From Orobanche coerulescens (taxonomy: Eukaryota; Streptophyta; Magnoliopsida; Lamiales; Orobanchaceae), in assembly GCA_033398695.1 (NCBI GenBank), contig CM065815.1, positions 5,388,501 to 5,452,500 on the forward strand: 64,000 nucleotides of DNA, written 5' to 3'. Shown in pieces: positions 34,909-45,712 of this stretch. The stretch's first letter is position 1, and each line of letters begins with the position of its first letter. Under the pieces are notes generated by a model. It searched no databases, was not told the DNA's origin, and was given only the letters and a program-made list of their open reading frames with translations. The translations under genes were made by a program, and so were the position numbers.

Positions 34909-35355
34909 ACTGAAAGAATCAATTTTGAGATGATAATCATAAGTACAGTTCATAATACAAATCGGAATTCATGCTAAGTTAATGGCAGTAAGAAATTACA
35001 TATTCAAGAAAGCAGTTTGTAATGAATTATCGTTACTACGAAAGTCACACAGAATATCAGATCGACATTTGAGTCGAATGATTTCAATCATATAATCAAT
35101 CCAGAATTTTATTTGAATCATCAATCAGATAATTCCTGCCACAAACCCTTAAAATACCAAGATCAACAAGGAGATCTATTCAGAGATCAATATCATGTCA
35201 ATAATTTATTCATGGTTCATTAAGTACGTACCGCATTTGGCTCGTAGGATCAGGCGCTCGCACGGGTCACACGTGACACGAAGGTCTCTTGATACTAGTT
35301 CAATACACAAAGACTAAAAAAAAGAAAGAAAACGACCTCTAGCAAAATAAATTTT

Positions 35356-35368
35356 CTCTCTGATACCA
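35356..35368 (-). other. Element C primer-binding site (tRNA-Met)
   Basis: On the minus strand TGGTATCAGAGAG lies 5 nt inside the 5' LTR (35374). It matches the initiator tRNA-Met 3' end over its first ten bases. Confidence 0.82.
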
Positions 35369-35373
35369 TCTTC

Positions 35374-38010
35374 TGTAACACCCCGATAAGTCGGCCATTA
35401 CAGTGCCGTGGACCCCACACTAGGATCCACCAGGCGATACCCAAAGTACAGATTAAATACGCAAAACATGTGATGCCGAACCACAAAACAAGGTACTTAC
35501 TCCGATCTGGAGTTTACAATAAGATGGCCTACGACCTTATTACACACAGATCAAAACATAAGTATAATCCATATGGAGATGAATTATACCTTAAAATAAC
35601 AATACATTTGTTCAAACTTAAAATAAAGCGAAAAGATAACATTACAGTGCGAACATGACCGGACACGAAAGACTTGGGGCCCCGAACTAGTATCCTTGAA
35701 CCCTTCGTCATCACCTTGATCTTCCCGTGCCTTGCCTTTTCCTCGACCTAAAATACAACACAAGTATTTCGCCCAACACAGGTCGGATATATATGATAAA
35801 TGATTCTCAAGATAGTATAAAATTCGCGTATATAAGATTTCAAGAATAACGCCCGACTAACGAACATACCCCTCGGGCGTATGAGCGCTCGATGCAAAAC
35901 GTCGAACACATCCACGTATAAAAATGGTGTGAGCGACTAAGATAGTACGGCTCAAGAGGGACATCACGGTCGCCCGATCCGAATATGTGTCAGTGCACAT
36001 GTCCACCCCGTATACGGAATCCAGGATATACGCGGGACAATGTACCTAATTAGCCTCAACGAACTACGTCTCGTGTGCACAGCCTTTCACGGAAAAATAT
36101 TCACGCATGACTATATATGTGCCCGGCTAAAAATCCTACACAATATCCAATCGGAGCGTAGATATGACTCGGATATGTCACGATGCAACATGACAACGAA
36201 TTCAAGAATTTCACAAAATCCGAATAAGGATCGAGGACTCACCGAGATGACAACAAGATCAACAATATCAAGGGACCAAAAGTAACGAACTTGGGAATAC
36301 AATCCCACGATGAAAACGGGACATCATTAAGAACAACTTCAAGTCACAAGGCACAAGTTTATAAGTGTTTCATATACACGAAATGCATAATCATCATAAG
36401 AATCCACACATCATTATAACCAAGCAAGATAACTTGCCTCAATACGCAGGAGAGTAAAGTCATTCTTTTTCGAGCGAGCAGTAGGCCCTCGTTTCAAAAT
36501 CGGTTACTCGGACAATCAACCTTGAATGAAGTATATTTCACTCAATAATACGTTCATATAATCATCTATACCAAACTTCAACGAGACAACATCCTAATTC
36601 TCATTTGAGTAGTTTCAACTTATTAAGATGTTGAGGGTTTACTCCAAGAATCCTATTCAATGTCATTCTATTCTTACAATTGATTACAAGATGTTTACCA
36701 AATGTTCTTTGGATTAAGATGTGTTAACAATAATTTCCTACTCCTTAAACTCATCAAGGACATCAAAAAGAAAATCTACACTTCCATCAATTACTTATGT
36801 TGAGTTACGTAGTTACAATTCCATATTATGATTATGAAGACCACTACAAGTTCAACACCTTCTTTACAATCTTTTAATTAACTTGGAGGTTCAAGCATTA
36901 ATCCTCTGGATTCACTTAGCTTAGGTTCAAGAAGGTTATTCCAAACTTCTAATGATCAACAAGGATTCTCAAAACATTTTATGGTAATTATTCTAAGAAG
37001 TTATTTACATCATAATGAAACAAAGATTATTAATAGTCTATTGGTGTTATTAGTCCAGAAATAAGAGTTTGGTTTAACTAAACATGATCATCATCTCTGA
37101 AGATACTAAAAACACAACCTTACAAACCCTTAACTATCATATTCATCATTAAGTTTGTTGGAAGTCTAACTATGAACATGTTTAGCTTGATTAAATCATC
37201 ACTAGGTGGAGTATACTTAATCACTATCATTATAACTATGAGATTATAGGGTTAAATCGTAGAACATACCTTCGAAATGAAGAACAATACACCAAACCAC
37301 AAGAACACAATATAAGCTTCAAGAATGTCTCCAAGTTCCAAACAACAAGCTCCAAAATCGAAATGTAAAGCTCAAACACAAGTTGGAAGAAGGTAATTTG
37401 ATCTAGGGTGCGGAGGATGATTATCTAGGTGAAAATTCGAGTTTGGTCGTGCAAATGAAAGACACAAGCTCTCTTTTATAATAAAGATTCGTTACGTACG
37501 TTATCACAAGAGGATAACGTACGTTAAGTGCTTTACGTACGCTACAAGGAAAGTATTACGTACGTAAGATAAGTCCAGAGGCTATTGGACTGAAATACGA
37601 ACTTCGTTACGTACGTTACCCATCGCAGCATTACGTACGTAATGTAGGTCAACTAGATTGGCTCCAAAAGATCAGATATTCAAATCCTACCCGGCCCCAC
37701 ACGCCGAAAGTTGGGATCGGATACGATTGCACTGGTTACGTACGTAACAAGTACACCTTTACGTACGTAAAGGCCTCAAAATAACGTACGCTATGCCTAA
37801 CGATTAACGTACGTTAGGCTCAGGTTTTTAATAGTTCAATAAGCACTTATCTCTATAACACTGAAAATTCAAACATAATGCGAGTGATCATTATTATTAT
37901 GTTTATTTATGAGATATTCCAATAACGATGCACAAATGCAACAAGAGTACAACAGTATTAAATTATCCGAATAGTACAACAGCAAGTAAGAATTTCTGTC
38001 GGATATTACA
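35374..38010 (-). repeat. Element C right LTR (5' LTR by transcription)
   Basis: 2637 bp, intact. Transcription reads from 38010 downward. Ten ACGTACG motifs, mostly in palindromes like TTACGTACGTAA, lie at 37491-37817, just upstream of a minus-strand TATA box (37473-37480). Confidence 0.93.
37473..37480 (-). promoter_or_regulatory. Element C LTR TATA box and ACGTACG motif array
   Basis: TATAAAAG on the minus strand, about 530 bp into the LTR. The ten upstream ACGTACG copies combine an ACGT core (bZIP-type site) with a GTAC core (SBP-box factor site). Binding is inferred from motif only. Confidence 0.6.
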
Positions 38011-38434
38011 GTATTTCTCGTTATCCGAAACAAATTTTAACCACAAATAACTTTCTAATTAGGTCATGAAACACTATCAAAAAAATAAGATTATGAAATT
38101 CATTAAAAATGAACATAGAGATATAATATTTATATTTATTAGTGCCATATTTTAAAAAATAGATGGTCAAAGTTTATAGTTTTATAAAAATCAAACAACA
38201 CTAATTAAGAAGGTGAGGTAGTACTTCCTATGGTTCAGATTTATTGCAAAAAAAACAAAGGTCGGGCATGGGAATTAAAAAGGTTCGGCCGGTTTGGGGT
38301 GGTAACCGGTAAACGATAAGTAGGAATATCAGTGGGACGAATTTCGGTGTAGATCCGCCCCGATGGAGCGGGGAAGGGAAATATTTGCAGATAGAACGTG
38401 AATGGTGGTACAATTTGGTGATAAAAAATATGAG

Positions 38435-38512
38435 TTGGGATCCTCTGCAGCACAGCACCGTGCTGTGCTGCATCCCAACTGTCGATCACACACACCCACA
38501 TGGGTGTGTGTG
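38435..38512. repeat. Two adjacent hairpins
   Basis: Hairpin 1 (38435-38478) pairs TTGGGAT with ATCCCAA outside and GCAGCACAGCA with TGCTGTGCTGC inside, with a 3-nt loop. Hairpin 2 (38487-38512) pairs CACACACACCCA with TGGGTGTGTGTG across a 2-nt loop. Neither is explained by a neighbouring element. 38016-38434 is otherwise empty intergenic DNA. Confidence 0.8.
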
Positions 38513-38687
38513 TGCGTGTCCCATCCGACGCACAGCAATGAACAGTACTGCGCGGCGAGCCAATATGGATATTAAATTACACCCGCCCCATCACCATCCC
38601 GCCTAACCCACCATATACATTGTGAGTAAGAGGGAATAATGTACGGGCATTTTGTGAGTAAAGAGAAAAAATAAAAAATAAAAATAA

Positions 38688-38898
38688 TGTTATAAAAACA
38701 GTGACATTTTAATTATCCTTTTGTTTTTATATAGTGTGAATGACTATTATGCCTCTGATGTAATTATGTAATTACGATTGTGCCATCTGAAGTTTTCCTA
38801 TAAATAGGGCTTCAGTTATTAATGAAAAACACACCTGAGAATTATTCTCTATTCTCTCTCTAAATTCTCTCTCTATAATATTTTGATTTCACAGCACG
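38688..38898 (+). repeat. Element D left LTR
   Basis: 211 bp ending in TTTCACAGCACG; the right copy ends TTTCACAACG. The end is set by the AATAA duplication; a conventional CA end would fall 5 bases earlier. It contains CCTATAAATAGGG, a likely TATA box, about 120 bp in. Confidence 0.85.
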
Positions 38899-39099
38899 TT
38901 ATCAGCACGAATCTAACCATTTGAGTAATATCACAAAAGTATGCTCTAGAGTTGCATCTTATAGATGATCCCCTGTATCAGAAATTGAATTATTACAAAC
39001 AAACACAATAAATCCACGCACATGGGGCGGCTGCTTCTCACGATGCCCCCCATCAAATTGGCTCTGGTCACATTCTTAGAATAATAAATTTTCCTCTCC

Positions 39100-39690
39100 C
39101 ATCTCAAGGGTTGTTGGTCTCTCATCTCTTGGAAATCATTTTGGGCTCTCCTCTTTCTGGTTCGGCGTCTATGTTTTCCATTGTGAAGGAGGCGGTCGGA
39201 GCTTCATCTAATCCAGGAGCAGGTGTCGTTTCTTCTCCGTCGGTGGTCGCGGTTGGTGTCCCTTCCGTCTCGTTTGTTTCCGTCGATGGCTCCGCCACGT
39301 CGGATCCGCTCAGGTTCGGTCCCGATTTCTCCCTCCTGGTGGTTCCTGGTACTGTTTTCCCTGATCCGGCGATCCCCATCTCCTCCTCGGCCGCAGCTCC
39401 TGTTCTCGCTGGTGGCCCGGTCATTGGTGCAGTCGGAGGTCCTTCCATCGGCGGTTTTTCCGGGTTCCGAGGTGTTAGGAGGTGCAGCCGCGGTGCTCTC
39501 TCCGCCGGCTCATGTGCCGGTTCTTCCTTCTGATTCCCGACCCAAATATTGTGGCGGCAGTCGCCGGAGTTCCTTCGATCAACGAGCCTATCGACATGCA
39601 GGTGCACTCGACGGTAATCTTAACAGTGGATGGTGGCAGATCTACTTGCATCCACCCATGAGGTAATCTTTGTGTGTACAAAAAAAAAAT
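39100..39690 (+). other. GC-rich open segment with A-rich tail, captured or retroposed
   Basis: A 550-bp island much richer in GC than its surroundings, open for 140 codons (39111-39533, Ser/Val/Pro/Gly-rich) and in overlapping frames. It is followed by an A-rich tail at 39679-39703. It could be a LINE ORF1 fragment or an exon retroposed into element D. I do not recognise a domain and would not call a protein. 39700-40300 holds A-rich DNA with a GA microsatellite (39828-39840). Confidence 0.4.
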
Positions 39691-40304
39691 AAAAAAAATA
39701 AAAAGGACGAGGACAGCCGAAAACAGGCTGTCCGCACAAGAAAATAAAAAATAAATGAGGAACTATAACTCAGATGTTAAAACCAACAATGAGAAAAGGG
39801 AAGAAGAGGCGCAGAATTAAAAAAAGAGAGAGAGAGAGAGTCATCGGTTGATATTAAAAAGAAAGACTAAATAAAAAAAATAAAAAAAAATAAAAAAGGA
39901 AAAGAGGACAGACGTTTCTTTAACTTTGACTTGCTTTTAGCTACATGTCCGCAAAATCAAAAGAAAAAAAAATCACGTAAGAATAAAATAATAAAAGAAT
40001 AAAATATTCTTTTAATTTATTGAATCATACATTTGTTTTTTCTTACATATAAGATACATATACTATCAGAATTGATTTTTCTTGATACCATCATGATCCA
40101 TTTTACGAGAGCTTCACTTTGACACTAATATTGATATGGGTAGTAACTCTTTTCATATATGTCATTGTTAAATTTATTAAAACGTGCGAATTAATATCCA
40201 ACTCTGGAAATCGCAAAGAGTTATACATACCATTACACTTGCTATTAACGGCAGTCGATATTTCGACTTATACCTTGACGATGACTATATTGAGGAATTG
40301 ATTG

Positions 40305-40700
40305 GACAATCATGCTCCGGTAGAAGCAGTTAATTATTTTGCAGTTTAAATTATGTCTCTTACTTATCTCAAAGTGGTGGTTTAAAACCACATATTTATT
40401 GCGTTTATTTTATATAATTATAATACCTCCCATGTGATGAGTTCAATTATCACAAGACGGGTGATTTTACATGTACAAAATTTATATATTATATATCACC
40501 ATCGTGGTTGGTTATACCACATGAATGGTTCATAAATCCTGCTCTCGAAGAAGAAGCAGTTGGATAAAAATAAATCCTACTCTGAAGAAGTAGTTGATTG
40601 ATTATCTAAATACTGCTCTGAAGAAGCAGTTGAAAGAAATAAATCATACTCTGAAGAAGTAGTTGATCAATGATTCAAACCTTGCTCTCGAAGAAGAAGC
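40305..40700 (+). repeat. Element D 5' tandem motif block
   Basis: About six degenerate copies, roughly 45-60 bp apart, of CTGCTCTGAAGAAGCAGTTG and the variant ACTCTGAAGAAGTAGTTGAT. Such 'agaagcag' repeats are typical of the 5' non-coding part of some plant copia families. No coding. Confidence 0.65.
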
Positions 40701-40941
40701 AGTTGATGGATATAATATCCGATCTCCATGATTAAATACGAACGAAGAAAATTGAGCAAGTGATACCATAAGCTATCACCGATTAATTAAAGAAAATTCC
40801 ATGCAAACTGCATGATGGGATCATTTGACAAGTGATATGGAAAACTATCACTGAAAATAATTGCTCAATAAATCCCATGTTGATTATATCACATGGTGGG
40901 ATCATTAAAATCATATTGATTGACAATATTTATGGAGAAAC

Positions 40942-42764
40942 TGTTAGGAATATGCCCTCGAATGCCACTCAGAGGATGAGAGAGTGAGAGCAATTGTATT
41001 GTAATTATGAATATTATATTTAATAAGGCAATTATTATTTCTATATTATTGTATATCACTGGCATTGTGATTTGGTATATAGGATAGTAGTCCTTGCATT
41101 TGAGAGTGAATATTCTACTCCTTATAGAGATAAGGAGATAGGCACTAGAAGTGTTTAGAGCTTGAATGCTTAACTAGTTCGCAAGTCGATAAAACTTAAC
41201 AGGACATTAAGTTTTAATAAGACTTGTATAACTGATGCTAGGACGTGTGCACGTCTTGATAGCATAGTTATAAGTATATTGGTGGGACCAGTATACTCGA
41301 ACACGACTCATACTCGATTCAGTCACACGGTATTCACTCTCGGAGAGTCGATGACGAATCGAAAGGTTGTGATAGTATACGTGGACCTTTGACTTGAGGG
41401 TTCAGTAGAAGATGTGTCTGTGACGTTTAGTTTGTCATTAGAGTAGTTAGACTCATTTGCTTAATTGCTGAGTCGACCTCGAAGTGCGGACTATACGGGC
41501 AGGTAGCAGTCTTTGTGACGCCAAGAAAGGTTTCTATATCCTGTTATTGCGCATGCGAATGTCCCATACCGTTAATTGCAAATAAGATCATAAGTCTTTG
41601 GCCAAAGCATTCGATATAGTCGTATTAGATACACTATTAATCACGGTCTTGATTGCATTAACACATGTATAGAGTTTAGTCAATGTAGGGTTTGACTTTA
41701 CCGTGACCAAGACTTGACCGGACATCCGATGAAGGGTCTATACGTATATAGTATTCACGACATAATGGTTGGAATGATTCGTTCATTCGTTCTCGATCGG
41801 GGTTTACGATGCGGCCCGCTAGTGGCTAAGTCTTTGCCCGCACTCATAGTTCCTCCCAATGCCTGAGACGAACCTACTGAGTCGCGTAATAGGATCATTG
41901 ATGGATAAATGTGAATTAGTAATCTCTCTTATAATATTAGATATTAGATATCTAATTTTGATTTATCGGATAAATCAAATAGCGGTCTTATGAATTGTAA
42001 GTAGGTTCTTGGGTGATTACTTTAATTCATAAATTATATTTCTTAGAGAAATATATATTTGTGTTTGATATAATTAATTAATTGGATTAATTAATTAGTC
42101 CAAACACATTGGAAATAAAACGGATTCGTTTGACGAACATCCTAGACACGAGGATTCGTTTTGACGAACATCCAAGATACGCAATGAGTAAATTCGACCC
42201 GTCTTCTTGGAAATTTCCCTTAAGGCCGCCCCCCCTCCATCTCTTGTCTCTTATATACTTATTTTATGTCACTAGGTGACATATGTGAGGTGTATTTGAT
42301 ACCCTCAATCATGTGTTAAAGGTAGACTTTCATTTTTTTATAAATAAAAGTCTTTAAAAAGGAGTGAGGACAACTTTTTCTTGCTTTAACTCATAATCAC
42401 GAATTTGAGAGAGAGAGTAAGGTTGAAAACTTCATCTTGATCTTAGAGACAAGATATAAGAAGAATACATTGAGAGAGAAAATTCCTACAAGCTTCCCTA
42501 GCCGCATTCTTGAAGAAAGGAAGCTTGTCGATTTTTCCATCAAGTTCCGGCGTGTGAAGTAGAGGCATCTTGCTTTAGGTGCTTGGAACGAAGGGCTCTT
42601 CTTCATCATCATCATCATACGAAGGTTTTTCAGAGACATCATAGGTATGGGACTTTGATTCCTTGATCTTCGTATTTTTCTTTTCGTATATACGTTACTT
42701 GATCGATACTCTTAGGGATTCCGTTTATTCTTCCGTTGCGTTTATTTTCTGTGGAATCCCAACA
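40942..42764 (+). mobile_element. BARE/Angela-like copia solo LTR
   Basis: 1823 bp starting TGTTAGGAATATGCCCT and ending GGAATCCCAACA, flanked by GAAAC at 40937-40941 and 42765-42769. A perfect 5-bp duplication without internal region or partner LTR marks a solo LTR formed by LTR-LTR recombination. Length and terminal motif fit the BARE-1/Angela group, whose LTRs are about 1.8 kb; family assignment is from memory of the terminus only. Confidence 0.88.
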
Positions 42765-43003
42765 GAAACATATATCACATATTTGTGAAAATATTGTATT
42801 TGCATAAAAGCAAAAGATGGTCTTATTATTGCTGAAGAAGCACACAACAGTCGAAGTGAAAATATCGAAACTAGCTGAAAGGCAGTAAACACTCGACAAT
42901 ATGAAACGAGAAAAAGAAAATACATATGAAACCCATAAAAAGAAAAGGGGTGCGTCTCGAGAGTATAAAACTCCGTAACTCTGCCACCCCATGGCATAAG
43001 GGT

Positions 43004-43672
43004 TTATAATGAAAGATCTAAAGAATCTAAACTTCTTTTCCGTTTGGCAGCAATAGCCTGTGGCTGATGAACTTTGACTTCCAAATTCTTAACTGAAATA
43101 TATGCCTGAAACTTTATAAATAGATCAGCAACAGTGTCAGCACATATTATTATATCTCGTGATGGCTGAGATATAAACTTGTGATCTACTCCTTGATCCA
43201 GAAAGGCAAGCAAATCGCTGAAGAAATTATTAATATTCAACAAACCTATAGGTTTGGTATGGAAGTCCCGCTCAGCCCATGACGTGATATTGAATATCTC
43301 ATTAAGTGTGCAGTAGCCACCTGGAAGAACAATAAAGGCATCACTATTATTCACCACATACATCAAACTATCATGAACAGACTGTGCTTGAAGCATCAAC
43401 CCAGTTGAACCTCCTATACTACTGGTTCTGACTGTGGGAAAGTGTAAGGCACTTGATATTCTTGTTCTCCAATTTTGTGCAGCCTCTAAAAGATAACCCA
43501 AAAATCTATAATTACTCCCACCATACAATATATTGATTTTGTGTTTTCCTAATTCTTTTACGAATTGATGTGCCATATCTATATGCTGAATATGACCTAT
43601 CAATTTGGATCCACCTAAAATACATATAGTTTTAATTGGATGAGATCTATATGTGGATTCTGAGAACTCCAT
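43004..43672 (-). CDS. LOG-like (cytokinin riboside monophosphate phosphoribohydrolase family) protein, degenerate
   Basis: 222 codons without introns, the usual LOG length. LOG enzymes release active cytokinin base from its riboside monophosphate in the cytosol. The fold is visible: an N-terminal CILGGS strand-loop, ILYGGSN near residue 50, MYVVNNSDAFIVLPGG near 103-118, then TLNE and PIGLLNINNF. The nucleotide-binding signature PGGxGTxxE reads PGGYCTLNE, keeping the Glu but replacing the second Gly-type position with Cys. The GGGSVGLMG-type loop is also altered (GGSNYRFLG). Plant LOG genes normally have several introns, so this looks like a retrocopy or captured gene. It lies antisense within element D, downstream of the Cys-cluster ORF. 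Activity is doubtful. Confidence 0.75.
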   Translation of the reverse strand: MEFSESTYRSHPIKTICILGGSKLIGHIQHIDMAHQFVKELGKHKINILYGGSNYRFLGYLLEAAQNWRTRISSALHFPTVRTSSIGGSTGLMLQAQSVHDSLMYVVNNSDAFIVLPGGYCTLNEIFNITSWAERDFHTKPIGLLNINNFFSDLLAFLDQGVDHKFISQPSRDIIICADTVADLFIKFQAYISVKNLEVKVHQPQAIAAKRKRSLDSLDLSL

Positions 43673-43944
43673 CTTTCTACACTAGACTTTCAAAATATTT
43701 TTATGAGAGATACATTTTCTGTTTTGTGGATCCCAAATTTAAAGAGCAAACTTCTTACTAAACGACAAATGACTTCACTATTTTTCATTGAAAAAGGAGC
43801 GGTAGATAAGTCATTACTTTTGACAAAATTGCAAAAGAAAACGAAAGATATGATATTATATTTTTCAATGAAAATAACGTTACCGATCGACAGCTGAGAA
43901 ATTTAAATATTGGAAAATAATATTCATCAACTTGCATTATTACC

Positions 43945-44475
43945 TTATACCAACTTTGACATAACTAACTTACAAACTGGATCTTTTGAGACTAATTTTT
44001 CATGACTATAACGTTCCCGTTCATCCTTAAATTGTATCCACAAATCCATTAGTTCACGATGAACGTATCCGCTGGGATGTGTATCAAGAATCTGTTGGAT
44101 ATCATGATCAATAGATTCCTTACTCAATCCATCCTTGATAAATGCTATTTTATCTTCTCGATTTTTGGATACAAACCCCACAGATTTGCATCGTGTGTCA
44201 CATGTCCACCGAGCACATTTATAGCACCCACCTAATCTTTTTGCTCTCCGTTTCTTTGCAAAACTACTCTTACCTGTACCTGTCATATACTTAAATGAAT
44301 TTGAAAATTCGCAAGATAGCCGAACTTGTGTTTCGATTAACCATCGAATATCTTCTGGGATGCCATTTCTCATTAGCACCCTTAATCTTTCGAGTCGAGC
44401 TCGATAAATTCTTTTTATGATATTAATTGGAAGAGATGGATAATATTTACGAAGATTCGAAAGCACTGAATCCAT
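43945..44475 (-). CDS. Basic Cys-cluster protein, possible virus-derived nucleic-acid-binding protein
   Basis: The Met at 44475 (MDSVLSN) or the one four codons upstream (44487) can start it; 176 or 180 residues. Order: a helical N-terminus (LRKYYPSLPINIIKRIYRAR), a middle segment, a strongly basic patch (KKRRAKRLGG), then CYKCARWTCDTRC, i.e. CX2CX4CX3C, and an acidic/charged C-terminus (LMDLWIQFKDERERY). A basic patch immediately before a Cys cluster is the arrangement of small Cys-rich nucleic-acid-binding proteins of carlavirus-like plant RNA viruses (Betaflexiviridae). The resemblance is by eye, and the C-terminal extension is longer than usual there. TATA box upstream at 44525-44532. It may equally be a plant or transposon protein. 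Confidence 0.45.
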   Translation of the reverse strand: MDSVLSNLRKYYPSLPINIIKRIYRARLERLRVLMRNGIPEDIRWLIETQVRLSCEFSNSFKYMTGTGKSSFAKKRRAKRLGGCYKCARWTCDTRCKSVGFVSKNREDKIAFIKDGLSKESIDHDIQQILDTHPSGYVHRELMDLWIQFKDERERYSHEKLVSKDPVCKLVMSKLV

Positions 44476-44524
44476 TATGATATTCAAACCCTCGGTATGG
44501 GTGATTGTGAATACAATGATAATC

Positions 44525-44532
44525 TATTTATA
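44525..44532 (-). promoter_or_regulatory. Candidate TATA box for the Cys-cluster ORF
   Basis: TATAAATA on the minus strand, about 50-57 nt upstream of the candidate start codon, leaves room for a short leader. It is the only obvious core promoter element in front of the two antisense ORFs. 44540-45700 holds no convincing gene. Confidence 0.4.
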
Positions 44533-45712
44533 GATTGGAATTACGCGTATGAGATTTGACTCCGCGTCCTGAAGCGTATGAACTACGGCTCTATATTTGA
44601 ATAATGAACATAATATGACATGTGGGAGCAGCGACTCCATGTTGATAATGATGTGCAATAATAGCACCGAAAGATGATGTAATATGCCGGTAAAATATCT
44701 ATATGGTGATATAGACACATCATGTCTTCAAATATTTGTTCTCGATTAATATCACTACTAGCTAATATTGGGAATAAATCCCTAATAAATTTGGAATGTA
44801 TTAAGGGGGAGTATGGGCCCACTTCCTCTACATGTGAACTACTAGATATTATGGATCCACTAGATAATCACATGTTTATATGACTCGTAATCAGAAATTT
44901 ACGAGATAATTTGCTCACGGTTTGAGCACATATTCCAAATCAGATAAAGCTAGTAAATATCCCAAATAAAATTGAATAGATCCCAGAAAGGACCGAGATA
45001 TGCGCATACAAGTGGGATATCAATTGGCATACTTTTTGAAGTCCTCCAGCCAATATCGAGAACATAATATACAAACTCCCATGACTGAAGATGAATACTG
45101 AGATACTGGCATACGAGTTTGGTGCTCAAGAAATCTCTTAGCATGAGGGGGAATATTGGTAGTTGGAAATATGTGAAATGCATCAAACTATATCCTCACA
45201 ACTGAAATATGAACTTGAAGTTCAAAGATGCATGACAGATTATTAATCTTTGGTACCAACTACAACTGCTTTGATAAATACATAATAATTCCCCGAATAT
45301 GAATCAAAGCAAATGATAAAAGGAGGCATATACTTTTGTGAAGTATATAGACATAATCTCAATGGGTGATTGATAATGAGATATCTCGGCAAGTTATGTT
45401 GCCATGGGGAAGTAAAAGTGTCGACACAATATAGCGCTATGAATGAAATGAGGATATCAATGATTGGAAAGAGGATATCGATAAATGATATGAGGATATC
45501 CATGACTGTGAAATATGGATATTGGAAATAAGAATATTAAAATCCATGATTTGTGAAAATGAGGATATTGAAATCCATCAAAATTGAAATATATGCCCTT
45601 ATAATAAAATGAAATATATGGGCTTACTGAAAGTGACTCGTAAGGAGATTTTGAACATTTTATCAGTGCGTGCAATCACTCAAAATAAAACGTTGTGAAC
45701 GAAAATTATATG

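Larger units (their letters stand above)
3532..38010 (-). mobile_element. Element C: Ty3/gypsy chromovirus hosting nested elements B and A
   Basis: Outermost retrotransposon, transcribed on the minus strand. It is bounded by TGTAACACCCC (3532) and GGATATTACA (38010), with TSD GTATT at 3527-3531 and 38011-38015. Its left LTR is split: 16 bp at 3532-3547, then element B, then 27592-30212. The two pieces sum to 2637 bp, identical in length to the right LTR (35374-38010). The internal region 30213-35373 carries PBS, gag, protease, RT/RNase H, integrase with a C-terminal chromodomain, and polypurine tract in the expected minus-strand order. Domain order and the C-terminal chromodomain fit the Tekay/Del group; clade is inferred. 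Confidence 0.93.

Noticed and set aside
39122..39607. 161-codon minus-strand frame
   Set aside because: Low-complexity complement of the GC island; high GC keeps several frames open and neither strand shows a known domain.
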